From Candidatus Cloacimonadota bacterium (GTDB taxonomy: Bacteria; Cloacimonadota; Cloacimonadia; Cloacimonadales; TCS61), in contig JACNIV010000021.1 in the NCBI GenBank assembly GCA_014382915.1, positions 1 to 7,732 on the forward strand: DNA of 7,732 nucleotides, written 5' to 3'. The notes below the pieces were generated by a model that made no database searches, had not been told where the DNA came from, and saw nothing but the letters and a program-made list of their open reading frames with translations. Shown here in pieces: positions 1 to 4,499 of the stretch. Every line of letters starts with the position of its first letter. Within the stretch, counting starts at the first letter, position 1. The position numbers were made by a program, and so were the translations under genes.

Positions 1-153
1 TTTGGTTAAAGTTCCAAGTTTTTGCATAAGCCCATTCAAGATGCTTTTTTTTCCGATATAACGGGATTTGAGTTGCATGAGCTCATGCATCGAATCTGCT
101 TTCTTAATTTCAGATCTGGCAGCTTCGAGAACTCTGGTTATTTCCTCTTTCAC
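1..153 (-). CDS. pheS: phenylalanyl-tRNA synthetase alpha subunit, N-terminal 51 residues (cut by window edge)
   Basis: PheS pairs with PheT in an alpha2-beta2 class II synthetase that charges tRNA-Phe in the cytoplasm. Only the first 51 residues are present. They form the basic helical arm typical of the PheS N-terminus, ending in the segment SRYIGKKSILNGLMQKLGTL, a characteristic stretch of the family; the catalytic domain lies off the window. The start is GTG (153-151). It is preceded by an AAGGA Shine-Dalgarno (166-162) at 8 nt spacing that overlaps the rplT stop codon. The TTG one base out of register runs at once into a stop, so GTG is the only sensible start. It lies 11 nt downstream of rplT, in the common order infC-rpmI-rplT-pheS, so it is probably cotranscribed and coupled to ribosomal protein synthesis. 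The identification is confident despite the truncation, because both sequence and neighbours agree. Confidence 0.9.
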   Translation of the reverse strand, partial: MKEEITRVLEAARSEIKKADSMHELMQLKSRYIGKKSILNGLMQKLGTLTK

Positions 154-164
154 AACGATATCCT

Positions 165-518
165 TTATTGTTGTTTCTTGGCTATATCACAAAGTTTAGT
201 AAATGCTTCCATATCGTGGAATGCTAAATGAGCTAATACTTTTCTATCGATCTCAACTTCAGCTTTTTTCAGGCCATTAATAAGCTTGCTGTAAGTAAGA
301 TCGTTCAAATGGGCTGCAGCGTTTATACGGGTAATCCAGAGACTTCGGAAAACGCGTTTTTTTGCTTTTCTATCACGATAAGCGTACAACCATCCTTTTT
401 CTACTGCCTGGCGAGCAGTTCTGTATAATTTGCTGCGTCCGCCAAAGTAACCTTTGGCTGCTTTAAGGTATTTCTTTTTTCTATTTTTTGCTGCTACATT
501 ATTTACCGAACGTGGCAT
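165..518 (-). CDS. rplT: 50S ribosomal protein L20
   Basis: L20 binds 23S rRNA early in large-subunit assembly. In several bacteria it also binds the mRNA of its own operon as a repressor. The 117-residue product has the usual length. It carries the family's very basic N-terminal extension (about residues 1-30, with [20 protein letters not shown]), the [22 protein letters not shown] signature split across residues 47-69, and the C-terminal globular part ending in [13 protein letters not shown]. The ATG is preceded by AGGAG (530-526) at 7 nt spacing. It sits 20 nt after rpmI and 11 nt before pheS. The N-terminal extension is intact and the C-terminal domain is full length, so autogenous control through the infC leader is possible, though not shown. 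Confidence 0.98.
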   Translation of the reverse strand: MPRSVNNVAAKNRKKKYLKAAKGYFGGRSKLYRTARQAVEKGWLYAYRDRKAKKRVFRSLWITRINAAAHLNDLTYSKLINGLKKAEVEIDRKVLAHLAFHDMEAFTKLCDIAKKQQ

Positions 519-538
519 GATATTTCTCCTTTATTTTA

Positions 539-733
539 TTATATCCCAAGCATGCGCTTCATCCTGGATATATCAGCTTGATTAACCAGATCAGATTTTC
601 TCAAATTTCTTTTTCTTTTAGCGCTTTTCTTGGTAAAAAGATGACCTGCAAATGCATGTGATCTTTTAAGTTTTCCTTTGCCGGTGACTTTAAATCTTTT
701 TGCCACCGCGCGACGTGTTTTAAGTTTTGGCAT
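539..733 (-). CDS. rpmI: 50S ribosomal protein L35
   Basis: L35 is a small, strongly basic protein of the large ribosomal subunit. The product is 64 residues, the standard length. It shows the family start [20 protein letters not shown], the central [21 protein letters not shown] block and the C-terminal IKRMLG-like end (here MKRMLGI). Its ATG follows AGGAGG (743-738) at a 4 nt spacing. This tight spacing recurs at infC and so looks normal for this genome. It lies 25 nt after infC and 20 nt before rplT, in the conserved IF3-L35-L20 order; these three genes are normally transcribed together. Confidence 0.98.
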   Translation of the reverse strand: MPKLKTRRAVAKRFKVTGKGKLKRSHAFAGHLFTKKSAKRKRNLRKSDLVNQADISRMKRMLGI

Positions 734-758
734 TATTCCTCCTGAATCTATCTATATT

Positions 759-1355
759 TTAACTTTCTTCCTGCTCCTGGTCGTCTTTTCCCAGAATCTT
801 ATCGATATCTTTTTTTGGATTGACTATCGTATAAATAGTTCTTCCCTCGCTTTTTGGTTGAACTTCAACATCAACCATTTCTTTAAGTTCTTCAAGTAAA
901 CGCTCCAGAAGTTTGTGACCAATATCTTTGTGGGCAAGTTGTCTTCCTCGGAATCTTACAGTTAATTTTACCTTATTATGTTGTTGTAAGAATTTCAAAG
1001 CATTATTTTTCTTAAAGTTGTAATCATGATCTTCTGTATTTGGACCGAATTTAACTTCTTTAGTTTGAACAATATGCTGTTTTTTTCTTGATTCTCGCAT
1101 TTTACGTTCTTTCTGATAATGATACTGTCCAAAATCCATAATCTTGCATACCGGGGGATTAGCGTTAGGTGATATTTCCACAAGATCAAGATCTGCTCTT
1201 TCAGCTGTTTTTAATGCTTCTGATATTGGAACTACACCAACTTGCTTTCCATCTGCAGTGATCAACCTCACCGAAGATACTCTGATCTGTTCATTCATCC
1301 TTTCTTTCGGAATAGCAGGCTTCATTTTAGCTTTACTTCTACTTCTCCAGGCCAA
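759..1355 (-). CDS. infC: translation initiation factor IF-3, TTG start
   Basis: IF-3 binds the 30S subunit, prevents premature 50S joining and checks initiator tRNA and start codon. The reading frame gives 198 residues. An N-terminal domain begins around RMNEQIRVSSVRLI (about residues 19-32) with GVVPISEAL after it. A basic linker (KERKMRESRKK) follows, then a C-terminal domain containing VKLTVRFRGRQLAHKDIG, the family signature. The chosen start is TTG (1355-1353), behind a strong AAGGAGG (1366-1360) at 4 nt spacing, the same spacing as rpmI. The next in-frame ATG is ten codons further and has no Shine-Dalgarno. The first roughly 18 residues are a poorly conserved basic tail. It is first gene of infC-rpmI-rplT-pheS, and its leader holds a terminator and a competing helix described separately. 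Confidence 0.95.
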   Translation of the reverse strand: MAWRSRSKAKMKPAIPKERMNEQIRVSSVRLITADGKQVGVVPISEALKTAERADLDLVEISPNANPPVCKIMDFGQYHYQKERKMRESRKKQHIVQTKEVKFGPNTEDHDYNFKKNNALKFLQQHNKVKLTVRFRGRQLAHKDIGHKLLERLLEELKEMVDVEVQPKSEGRTIYTIVNPKKDIDKILGKDDQEQEES

Positions 1356-1374
1356 AAAACCTCCTTTTATTCAT

Positions 1375-1404
1375 AAAAAAATAGCGAGTGCAACCACCCG
1401 CTAT
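1375..1404 (-). terminator. intrinsic terminator / attenuator in the infC leader
   Basis: Read on the minus strand, a 10-bp stem (1404-1395 with 1390-1381, one G-U pair, loop GUUG) is followed immediately by a run of U (1381-1375). It ends 19 nt before the infC start codon and just ahead of its Shine-Dalgarno. No minus-strand gene lies upstream for at least 700 nt, so it cannot be an ordinary end-of-gene terminator. It must sit in the infC transcript leader if transcription starts near 1540. Its 5' arm is also complementary to an upstream loop, which suggests regulated read-through. Stem and U-run are seen directly; regulation is inferred. Confidence 0.75.
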
Positions 1405-1497
1405 AATGCTTATATAACAAACTTTCTTCATCTACTATTAAACCTTATCAAGTATTCCCTATTCTTGGAAACCGTAAGGTAGAAGCGGGTAGCTTCT
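1381..1497 (-). promoter_or_regulatory. candidate L20/IF3-operon leader RNA with mutually exclusive helices
   Basis: In the minus-strand RNA a hairpin AGAAGC-UACCC-GCUUCU (1497-1481) is followed by a domain closed by ACCUUA (1480-1475) with UAAGGU (1447-1442), then by the attenuator hairpin (1404-1381). The segment 1494-1484, AGCUACCCGCU, can pair with 1402-1392, AGCGGGUGGUU, as an 11-bp helix including two G-U pairs. That pairing consumes the terminator 5' arm and breaks the first hairpin, so terminator and antiterminator exclude each other. L20-controlled leaders with long-range pairing and attenuation before infC are known from Firmicutes, and a pseudoknot version is known from E. coli rpmI. 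Which effector acts here is unknown. Confidence 0.5.
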
Positions 1498-1526
1498 TTT
1501 CAATACTATTCACAATTAAACTTCGT

Positions 1527-1555
1527 TAAAAATAAATCCGGCATAATTGAGTCAA
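1527..1555 (-). promoter_or_regulatory. weak candidate sigma-70-type promoter for the infC operon
   Basis: A TTGACT -35 element lies at 1555-1550 on the minus strand. The -10 is poor: TATTTT at 15 nt spacing, or TTTTTA at 17 nt. Its position would give a leader of about 165-175 nt, just enough to contain all the leader helices. Only the -35 is convincing. Confidence 0.3.
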
Positions 1556-1567
1556 GCTTTTTTCTTA

Positions 1568-1592
1568 TAACCTATTAAAATCTGAAAGGTTA
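1568..1592. repeat. inverted repeat TAACCT-N13-AGGTTA
   Basis: A perfect 6-bp dyad (1568-1573 and 1587-1592) lies just upstream of the proposed infC promoter, within the divergent control region. It could be an operator half-site pair or simply chance in AT-rich DNA. No partner regulator is visible in the window. Confidence 0.25.
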
Positions 1593-1696
1593 GTAGCTCA
1601 TTTTTTGTAGAAATAAATTATTACACATAAATTCAGTAAATACTTACTTAAAACATATTAGTTTTTGATATATTAATAACATTAATAATAATATAG

Positions 1697-1740
1697 TTTC
1701 CGGGGCTTTTTGTCACAACTTGTCCGAATCTGACCCAATC
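1697..1740. promoter_or_regulatory. GC-richer patch with phased TTGTC repeats, candidate activator-binding site
   Basis: Within very AT-rich intergenic DNA this short patch is clearly richer in G and C. It holds TTGTC at 1710-1714 and again at 1720-1724, exactly one helical turn apart, followed by a loose GTC-N7-GAC dyad. It lies about 120-160 nt upstream of the start predicted for the sigma-54 promoter, the usual place for an enhancer-binding protein site. The bases are observed; the function is inferred. Confidence 0.3.
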
Positions 1741-1794
1741 AATTTTTCAAAAATGAAATTAACTTCGAAAGATACGTGAAATAACTGTAATTAT

Positions 1795-1817
1795 AGCAAG
1801 CAGTTCCAAGAATTGCT
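1795..1817. repeat. inverted repeat AGCAA-N13-TTGCT upstream of the sigma-54 promoter
   Basis: A perfect 5-bp dyad (1795-1799 and 1813-1817), with 13 bases between the arms, lies directly upstream of the sigma-54 -24 element. It may be a regulator site such as an IHF-like or repressor operator. It is short enough to be accidental. Confidence 0.2.
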
Positions 1818-1833
1818 TTGTTATAAATGGTGT

Positions 1834-1849
1834 TGGCATACCTTTTGCA
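1834..1849 (+). promoter_or_regulatory. sigma-54 (RpoN) promoter for the peptide/HD-GYP operon
   Basis: TGGCATACCTTTTGCA matches the -24/-12 consensus TGGCAC-G-N4-TTGCW. GG lies at 1835-1836 and GC at 1847-1848, with the invariant 12-nt register. The flanking Y and R positions and the distal W also agree. The only departures are CG to TA in the -24 block. By my rough count, assuming equal base use, a match this good is expected well under once in both strands of this window. It predicts a start near 1860 and a 5' UTR of about 220 nt before the first peptide gene. No activator gene is in the window. Confidence 0.6.
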
Positions 1850-1855
1850 TAAATA

Positions 1856-1872
1856 AATTATTAAGAATAATT
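1856..1872. repeat. perfect AT hairpin at the predicted transcription start
   Basis: AATTATT (1856-1862) and AATAATT (1866-1872) form a 7-bp inverted repeat with a 3-nt loop, centred on the start predicted for the sigma-54 promoter. It could help melting, bind a repressor or cap the transcript. Its composition is low-complexity. Confidence 0.25.
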
Positions 1873-1944
1873 ATGGCAAATGTAATTATTTAATTTGATC
1901 TTTATAAAAAAACAAAGTAGAATTCTGTTTTTTTTCAGAAGTTA

Positions 1945-1973
1945 TTTTGAAAAATAGATAGGAAAATTATGAT
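1945..1973 (+). promoter_or_regulatory. weak alternative sigma-70-type promoter for the peptide operon
   Basis: TATGAT (1968-1973) is a good -10, with TTTTGA (1945-1950) at 17 nt or TTGAAA (1947-1952) at 15 nt as the -35. It would give a UTR of about 100 nt. It is much less distinctive than the sigma-54 site and overlaps a possible small ORF start, so the two proposals compete. Confidence 0.25.
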
Positions 1974-2043
1974 ACACATTATGCGAATAATATTCACCAA
2001 TAAGAAAAAAAAACTTGCCAATTTTCTTTCATATGGAAGTTAA
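1969..2043 (+). CDS. possible 24-residue leader ORF
   Basis: An ATG at 1969 with a weak AGG (1960-1962) six bases upstream opens a 24-codon frame ending in TAA (2041-2043). The product has an aliphatic start (MIHIMRIIF), then four consecutive lysines and LANFLSYGS. It lies in the 5' UTR expected from the sigma-54 promoter and ends 39 nt before the first peptide gene. It could be a leader peptide or a chance frame. No family is recognised. The weak ribosome-binding site keeps confidence low. Confidence 0.2.
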   Translation: MIHIMRIIFTNKKKKLANFLSYGS

Positions 2044-2082
2044 TGGCTAATAATTTAATTAATTAATTAAGAGGAGAAGAAA

Positions 2083-2352
2083 ATGAAGAAGAAAGTAGTA
2101 GCTCTTTTTTTAACAGTCGTTTTTGTTTTGACTGCATTTAGTATGTATAGTATGGTAAGCAAAGTTCAAGCGGATAATGCCGCATCGATTCAATGCACAA
2201 CCCAAGGCGATTTCATGCCGGCACCTTTTGAGGAAGTAACTGTAGAAAAAAGTTCAATTTCAAATAATCAAGATATGTTTTGCAGCATTCAGGGTGACAT
2301 CATGCCTCCCCCGTTCGAGGATGATGAAGATACTACAACCAGTACCAAATAA
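2083..2352 (+). CDS. small exported peptide with two C-x2-QGD-[FI]-MP-x-P-F motifs (copy 1)
   Basis: I do not recognise this family. The 89-residue product starts with a lysine-rich N-terminus and a hydrophobic stretch (residues 5-25). It then has a plausible signal-peptidase I site after VQA (residue 30), leaving a mature part of about 59 residues. That part holds two motif copies: C38-TTQGDFMPAPFEE and C67-SIQGDIMPPPFEDDED, with cysteines exactly 29 residues apart. It ends in an acidic then Thr/Ser-rich tail. The start ATG follows GAGGAG (2071-2076) at 6 nt, a strong site suggesting high expression. A paralogue follows 19 nt downstream. Possible roles are a secreted signal, a precursor peptide cleaved around the motifs, or a metal- or disulfide-linked envelope peptide. 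Exactly one cysteine per motif copy allows an intramolecular disulfide. Confidence 0.85.
   Translation: MKKKVVALFLTVVFVLTAFSMYSMVSKVQADNAASIQCTTQGDFMPAPFEEVTVEKSSISNNQDMFCSIQGDIMPPPFEDDEDTTTSTK
2276..2332 (+). repeat. coding repeat, copy A (partner at 2574-2630)
   Basis: This block encodes the second motif of peptide 1. It recurs 298 nt later at 2574-2630 in peptide 2, with six mismatches over the 52 nt from the cysteine codon. The two include an identical 20-nt run over the GDIMPPP codons. Several changes are at third codon positions, so the peptide sequence appears maintained after a fairly recent tandem gene duplication. Confidence 0.8.
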
Positions 2353-2371
2353 AAAATAAATGGAGGATAAA

Positions 2372-2650
2372 ATGAATAAAAATTTAATTGTTATCTTAGT
2401 AGTAGCTTGTGTTGTGTCGGTTTTGAACGTAGTAGCTGTGGTTAATAGCAAAAATGATGTATCTTTTCAATCTTTTGCAGAAAGCAAGGTTTGTAATGCA
2501 CAAGGTGACTTCATGCCTCAACCTTATAATAATTTCTTAATTGCACCTATTTCACCGGTTAAAGAAAGTGTTCTGTTTTGCAGTATTCAAGGTGACATCA
2601 TGCCTCCCCCATACGAAGAAGATGAAGATAAAGCATCCAGTGGTAATTAG
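2372..2650 (+). CDS. small exported peptide with two C-x2-QGD-[FI]-MP-x-P-Y motifs (copy 2)
   Basis: This is a paralogue of the preceding gene; no known family is recognised. It has 92 residues from the ATG at 2372, which follows GGAGG (2362-2366) at 5 nt. An upstream in-frame ATG at 2360 overlaps that ribosome-binding site and is rejected. Residues 4-24 are strongly hydrophobic, a signal peptide or N-terminal anchor, and SFA at 34-36 is a possible cleavage site. C41-NAQGDFMPQPYNN and C70-SIQGDIMPPPYEEDED repeat the motif with the same 29-residue cysteine spacing as copy 1. The tail is acidic and then SSGN. A third cysteine, C13, lies within the hydrophobic segment. Leader and linker have diverged while the motifs are kept, so the motifs are probably the functional part. 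The second motif is almost identical to copy 1 at DNA level. Confidence 0.85.
   Translation: MNKNLIVILVVACVVSVLNVVAVVNSKNDVSFQSFAESKVCNAQGDFMPQPYNNFLIAPISPVKESVLFCSIQGDIMPPPYEEDEDKASSGN
2574..2630 (+). repeat. coding repeat, copy B (partner at 2276-2332)
   Basis: Second copy of the block described at 2276-2332, lying in peptide 2. The flanking linker and leader DNA of the two genes is far less alike, so the similarity is concentrated in the motif and the acidic tail (EDEDK versus DDEDT). Confidence 0.8.
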
Positions 2651-2673
2651 AATTTCATTAGAAAGCCTATTAA

Positions 2674-3345
2674 ATGATTGAATTTATACAGCAATATGGC
2701 GCAGCTTTACTCAGACCACTTGTAATAATAGGATGGATTTTTGTATATAAGAAAAATACCAAATATACATATTTAACAAGTTTTTCTTTAAAATATTTTA
2801 TTTGTTTTTTTCTGATCTTTATCATCTGGAATATATTCGCTTTTAGTTTTTCTTCAAATGTTCTAGTTGCACGTCTTATCTTTCTTTTCTTCTGGATATT
2901 AATAAGCATTTACGAATTCTACTATATCTTAAAAGCCCTTTTTTTATCGTTTAACGCTGAAAAGAAACATAATGATATTTTTGTGATAACCTTATCAGTT
3001 TTGGCAATTCCAGTCATTCTGGCTGCAATATTGTGCCATACAAATAAAACCTACAACCCCGTTAATACTACCGATTTCTATAATATGATCCTGTTAATGC
3101 TTGGAACAGTTATTGTATTAAAGAATCTATTATCCTACGAATCTTTCATGGAAAACATTGAATCATTCTTTATTTATTCAGGATTTGTTCTTTATTTTGG
3201 ATTGCATATATTAGCCAGCAATGTTATTCCTTTTGGATTCAGACAGAATTGGTTTTTTGCTCAATATGCAACATTAATAAGTTTAATTTATTGGTTAGGG
3301 AGTGTATACTTTATATGGAAAATCAGATCCAGACTTTCGTCCTGA
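2674..3345 (+). CDS. seven-helix integral membrane protein, candidate sensor or receptor
   Basis: No family is recognised with certainty. The 223-residue product has seven hydrophobic segments at about 9-25, 38-58, 64-92, 101-121, 135-153, 164-182 and 194-216. Positive charges (KKNTK after helix 1, NAEKKH after helix 3, KIRSRLSS at the end) favour an outside N-terminus and inside C-terminus. This is the topology of 7TM sensor domains found in front of histidine kinases and HD-GYP or GGDEF outputs, but here no output domain is attached. Start ATG 2674 has only a weak GAAAG (2661-2665). It begins 23 nt after peptide 2, and its end overlaps the HD-GYP gene by 31 nt, so the two proteins are probably made together and may form one receptor complex. 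A peptide exporter or processing protein is an alternative. No AgrB-type His/Cys pair in the right order is seen. Confidence 0.8.
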   Translation: MIEFIQQYGAALLRPLVIIGWIFVYKKNTKYTYLTSFSLKYFICFFLIFIIWNIFAFSFSSNVLVARLIFLFFWILISIYEFYYILKALFLSFNAEKKHNDIFVITLSVLAIPVILAAILCHTNKTYNPVNTTDFYNMILLMLGTVIVLKNLLSYESFMENIESFFIYSGFVLYFGLHILASNVIPFGFRQNWFFAQYATLISLIYWLGSVYFIWKIRSRLSS

Positions 3346-4499
3346 TATCATCGGTTTTCTTAGGTATTTTCGTACTAATAACCGTATATTTGATCATAAA
3401 GCTTAAACTGAATGATATTCTTCTAAAAAAATCTGAAGAAAAACTACAAAACTTTAATGATACCTTACAATATATGGTAGCCGAAAAAACAGAAGAATTA
3501 CAGAAATCCGAGAAAAAATTCAGACTACTCTTCGAATTATACCAGGAAGTATTAGAGAATTCTCCAGCCGGGATAATTAAACTTGATAAAACCTTGAAGA
3601 TAGAATATTGGAATCCGGAAATACAGAATATTCTTAATTCACTTTCACAGGATAAAATCTCACTCGAAGGAAGGAACATCAATGATATTGCCGAATTCAA
3701 AACTCAAAAAATGGATGATCTTTATAAGGAATTATACAATAGAAATGATATCGTTTCCGAAATTGAATTGAATGGCTATAAGAAAAAGATATATATGGAA
3801 GTAAAAGGTGTACCAATTTCCGAAAACGACAAATTCTCCGGAGCAGTATTGGTTCTTAATGACATCACAAAAAATATAACCGCCGAAGAAAAACTAAAAC
3901 AAAGCTTTGAGATGTTAAAAAAATCAACAGAGGATATTATTCAAGCAATGGCTTCTACATCCGAAATGCGTGATCCTTACACAGCCGGTCATCAGAAGCG
4001 AGTTCGTGAACTGGCTATTGCTATTGGCAATGAGATGAAAATTTCCAAAGAACAATTGGAAGGTGTTAAATTTGCCGGTATTGTACATGATATCGGTAAA
4101 ATATCTGTTCCTTCCGACATACTCTCTAAACCAGGGAAAATAAGTAACACAGAATTCGAAGTTATTAAAGGCCATAGCCAGACAGGATACGATTTACTTA
4201 ATAAAATTGAATTCCCCTGGCCTATTTCGGAAATTGTTTACCAGCATCACGAAAGAATGGACGGTAGCGGTTACCCCAGAGGATTAAAGGACGATGAAAT
4301 TCTGCTCGAAGCACGAATCCTGTCTGTAGCAGATGTAGTGGAAGCTATGACATCTCATAGGCCATACAGAGCTGCTTATGGCATCGAAAAAGCTCTCGAG
4401 GAAATTGAAAAGTATAAAGGAAAATACTACGATCCAAAAACTGTTGACGCCTGTTTTAATCTGTTTAAAGAGAATAAATTCGTTTTTTCCAATAATTGA
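3315..4499 (+). CDS. membrane-anchored PAS/HD-GYP cyclic-di-GMP phosphodiesterase
   Basis: HD-GYP domains hydrolyse the second messenger c-di-GMP at a two- or three-metal centre. The 394-residue protein has one membrane helix (7-29), a coiled coil (about 35-75), a PAS domain (about 76-190, beginning ENSPAGIIKLD with YWNPEIQNIL) and an HD-GYP domain (about 205-388). Expected ligands and motifs are present: H226, H258-D259 in HDIGK, H287 in GHSQTG, H311-H312 and D316-GSGYP in HHERMDGSGYP, and D340 in SVADVVEAM. Activity is therefore likely. The start ATG 3315 lies inside the end of the 7TM gene, behind AGGGAG (3297-3302) at 12 nt; a longer in-frame start at 3249 is less likely. The stop overlaps the next start by one base. 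Input could come through the 7TM partner and the PAS domain. A sibling 3'3'-cGAMP specificity cannot be excluded. Confidence 0.93.
   Translation: MENQIQTFVLISSVFLGIFVLITVYLIIKLKLNDILLKKSEEKLQNFNDTLQYMVAEKTEELQKSEKKFRLLFELYQEVLENSPAGIIKLDKTLKIEYWNPEIQNILNSLSQDKISLEGRNINDIAEFKTQKMDDLYKELYNRNDIVSEIELNGYKKKIYMEVKGVPISENDKFSGAVLVLNDITKNITAEEKLKQSFEMLKKSTEDIIQAMASTSEMRDPYTAGHQKRVRELAIAIGNEMKISKEQLEGVKFAGIVHDIGKISVPSDILSKPGKISNTEFEVIKGHSQTGYDLLNKIEFPWPISEIVYQHHERMDGSGYPRGLKDDEILLEARILSVADVVEAMTSHRPYRAAYGIEKALEEIEKYKGKYYDPKTVDACFNLFKENKFVFSNN

Larger units (their letters stand above)
1356..2082. other. 727-nt divergent intergenic control region
   Basis: This is the only gene-free stretch over 300 nt. 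From left to right it holds the infC attenuator and leader (1375-1497), a weak infC promoter (1527-1555), a dyad (1568-1592) and the GC-richer patch (1697-1740). To the right follow the sigma-54 promoter (1834-1849), the AT hairpin (1856-1872) and the UTR of the peptide operon with a possible 24-codon ORF. That UTR ends in a TTAA-rich tract (about 2053-2070) just before the Shine-Dalgarno of peptide 1. I see no tRNA, no CRISPR array, no insertion-sequence end, and no convincing gene on either strand apart from the possible small ORF. Confidence 0.8.

Noticed and set aside
1611..1863. 13-nt direct repeat AAATAAATTATTA at 1611-1623 and 1851-1863
   Set aside because: Exact, but made only of A and T in very AT-rich DNA, so chance is likely; no associated mobile-element features.
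1923..1940. TTCTG-T8-CAGAA hairpin as a terminator
   Set aside because: Five-bp stem with the T-run in the loop rather than after the stem, so not terminator-like.
2002..2028. AAGAAAA / TTTTCTT inverted repeat in the UTR
   Set aside because: Homopolymer-like arms with a 13-nt loop; too weak to call a structure.
1860..2082. c-di-GMP riboswitch in the peptide-operon UTR
   Set aside because: Attractive given the HD-GYP gene, but the UTR is almost pure A/T and I see none of the conserved GEMM core segments or tetraloop/receptor features.
2674..3345. 7TM protein as an AgrB-type peptidase
   Set aside because: It is longer, has seven rather than four to six helices, and lacks a His followed some seven residues later by Cys; the only close pair is C121-H122 in a predicted outside loop.
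3249..3345. Upstream ATG (3249) as HD-GYP start, or a frameshift joining the 7TM and HD-GYP genes
   Set aside because: The extension is only the 7TM gene read in another frame, giving no sensible protein, and the HD-GYP protein has its own N-terminal membrane helix behind AGGGAG.
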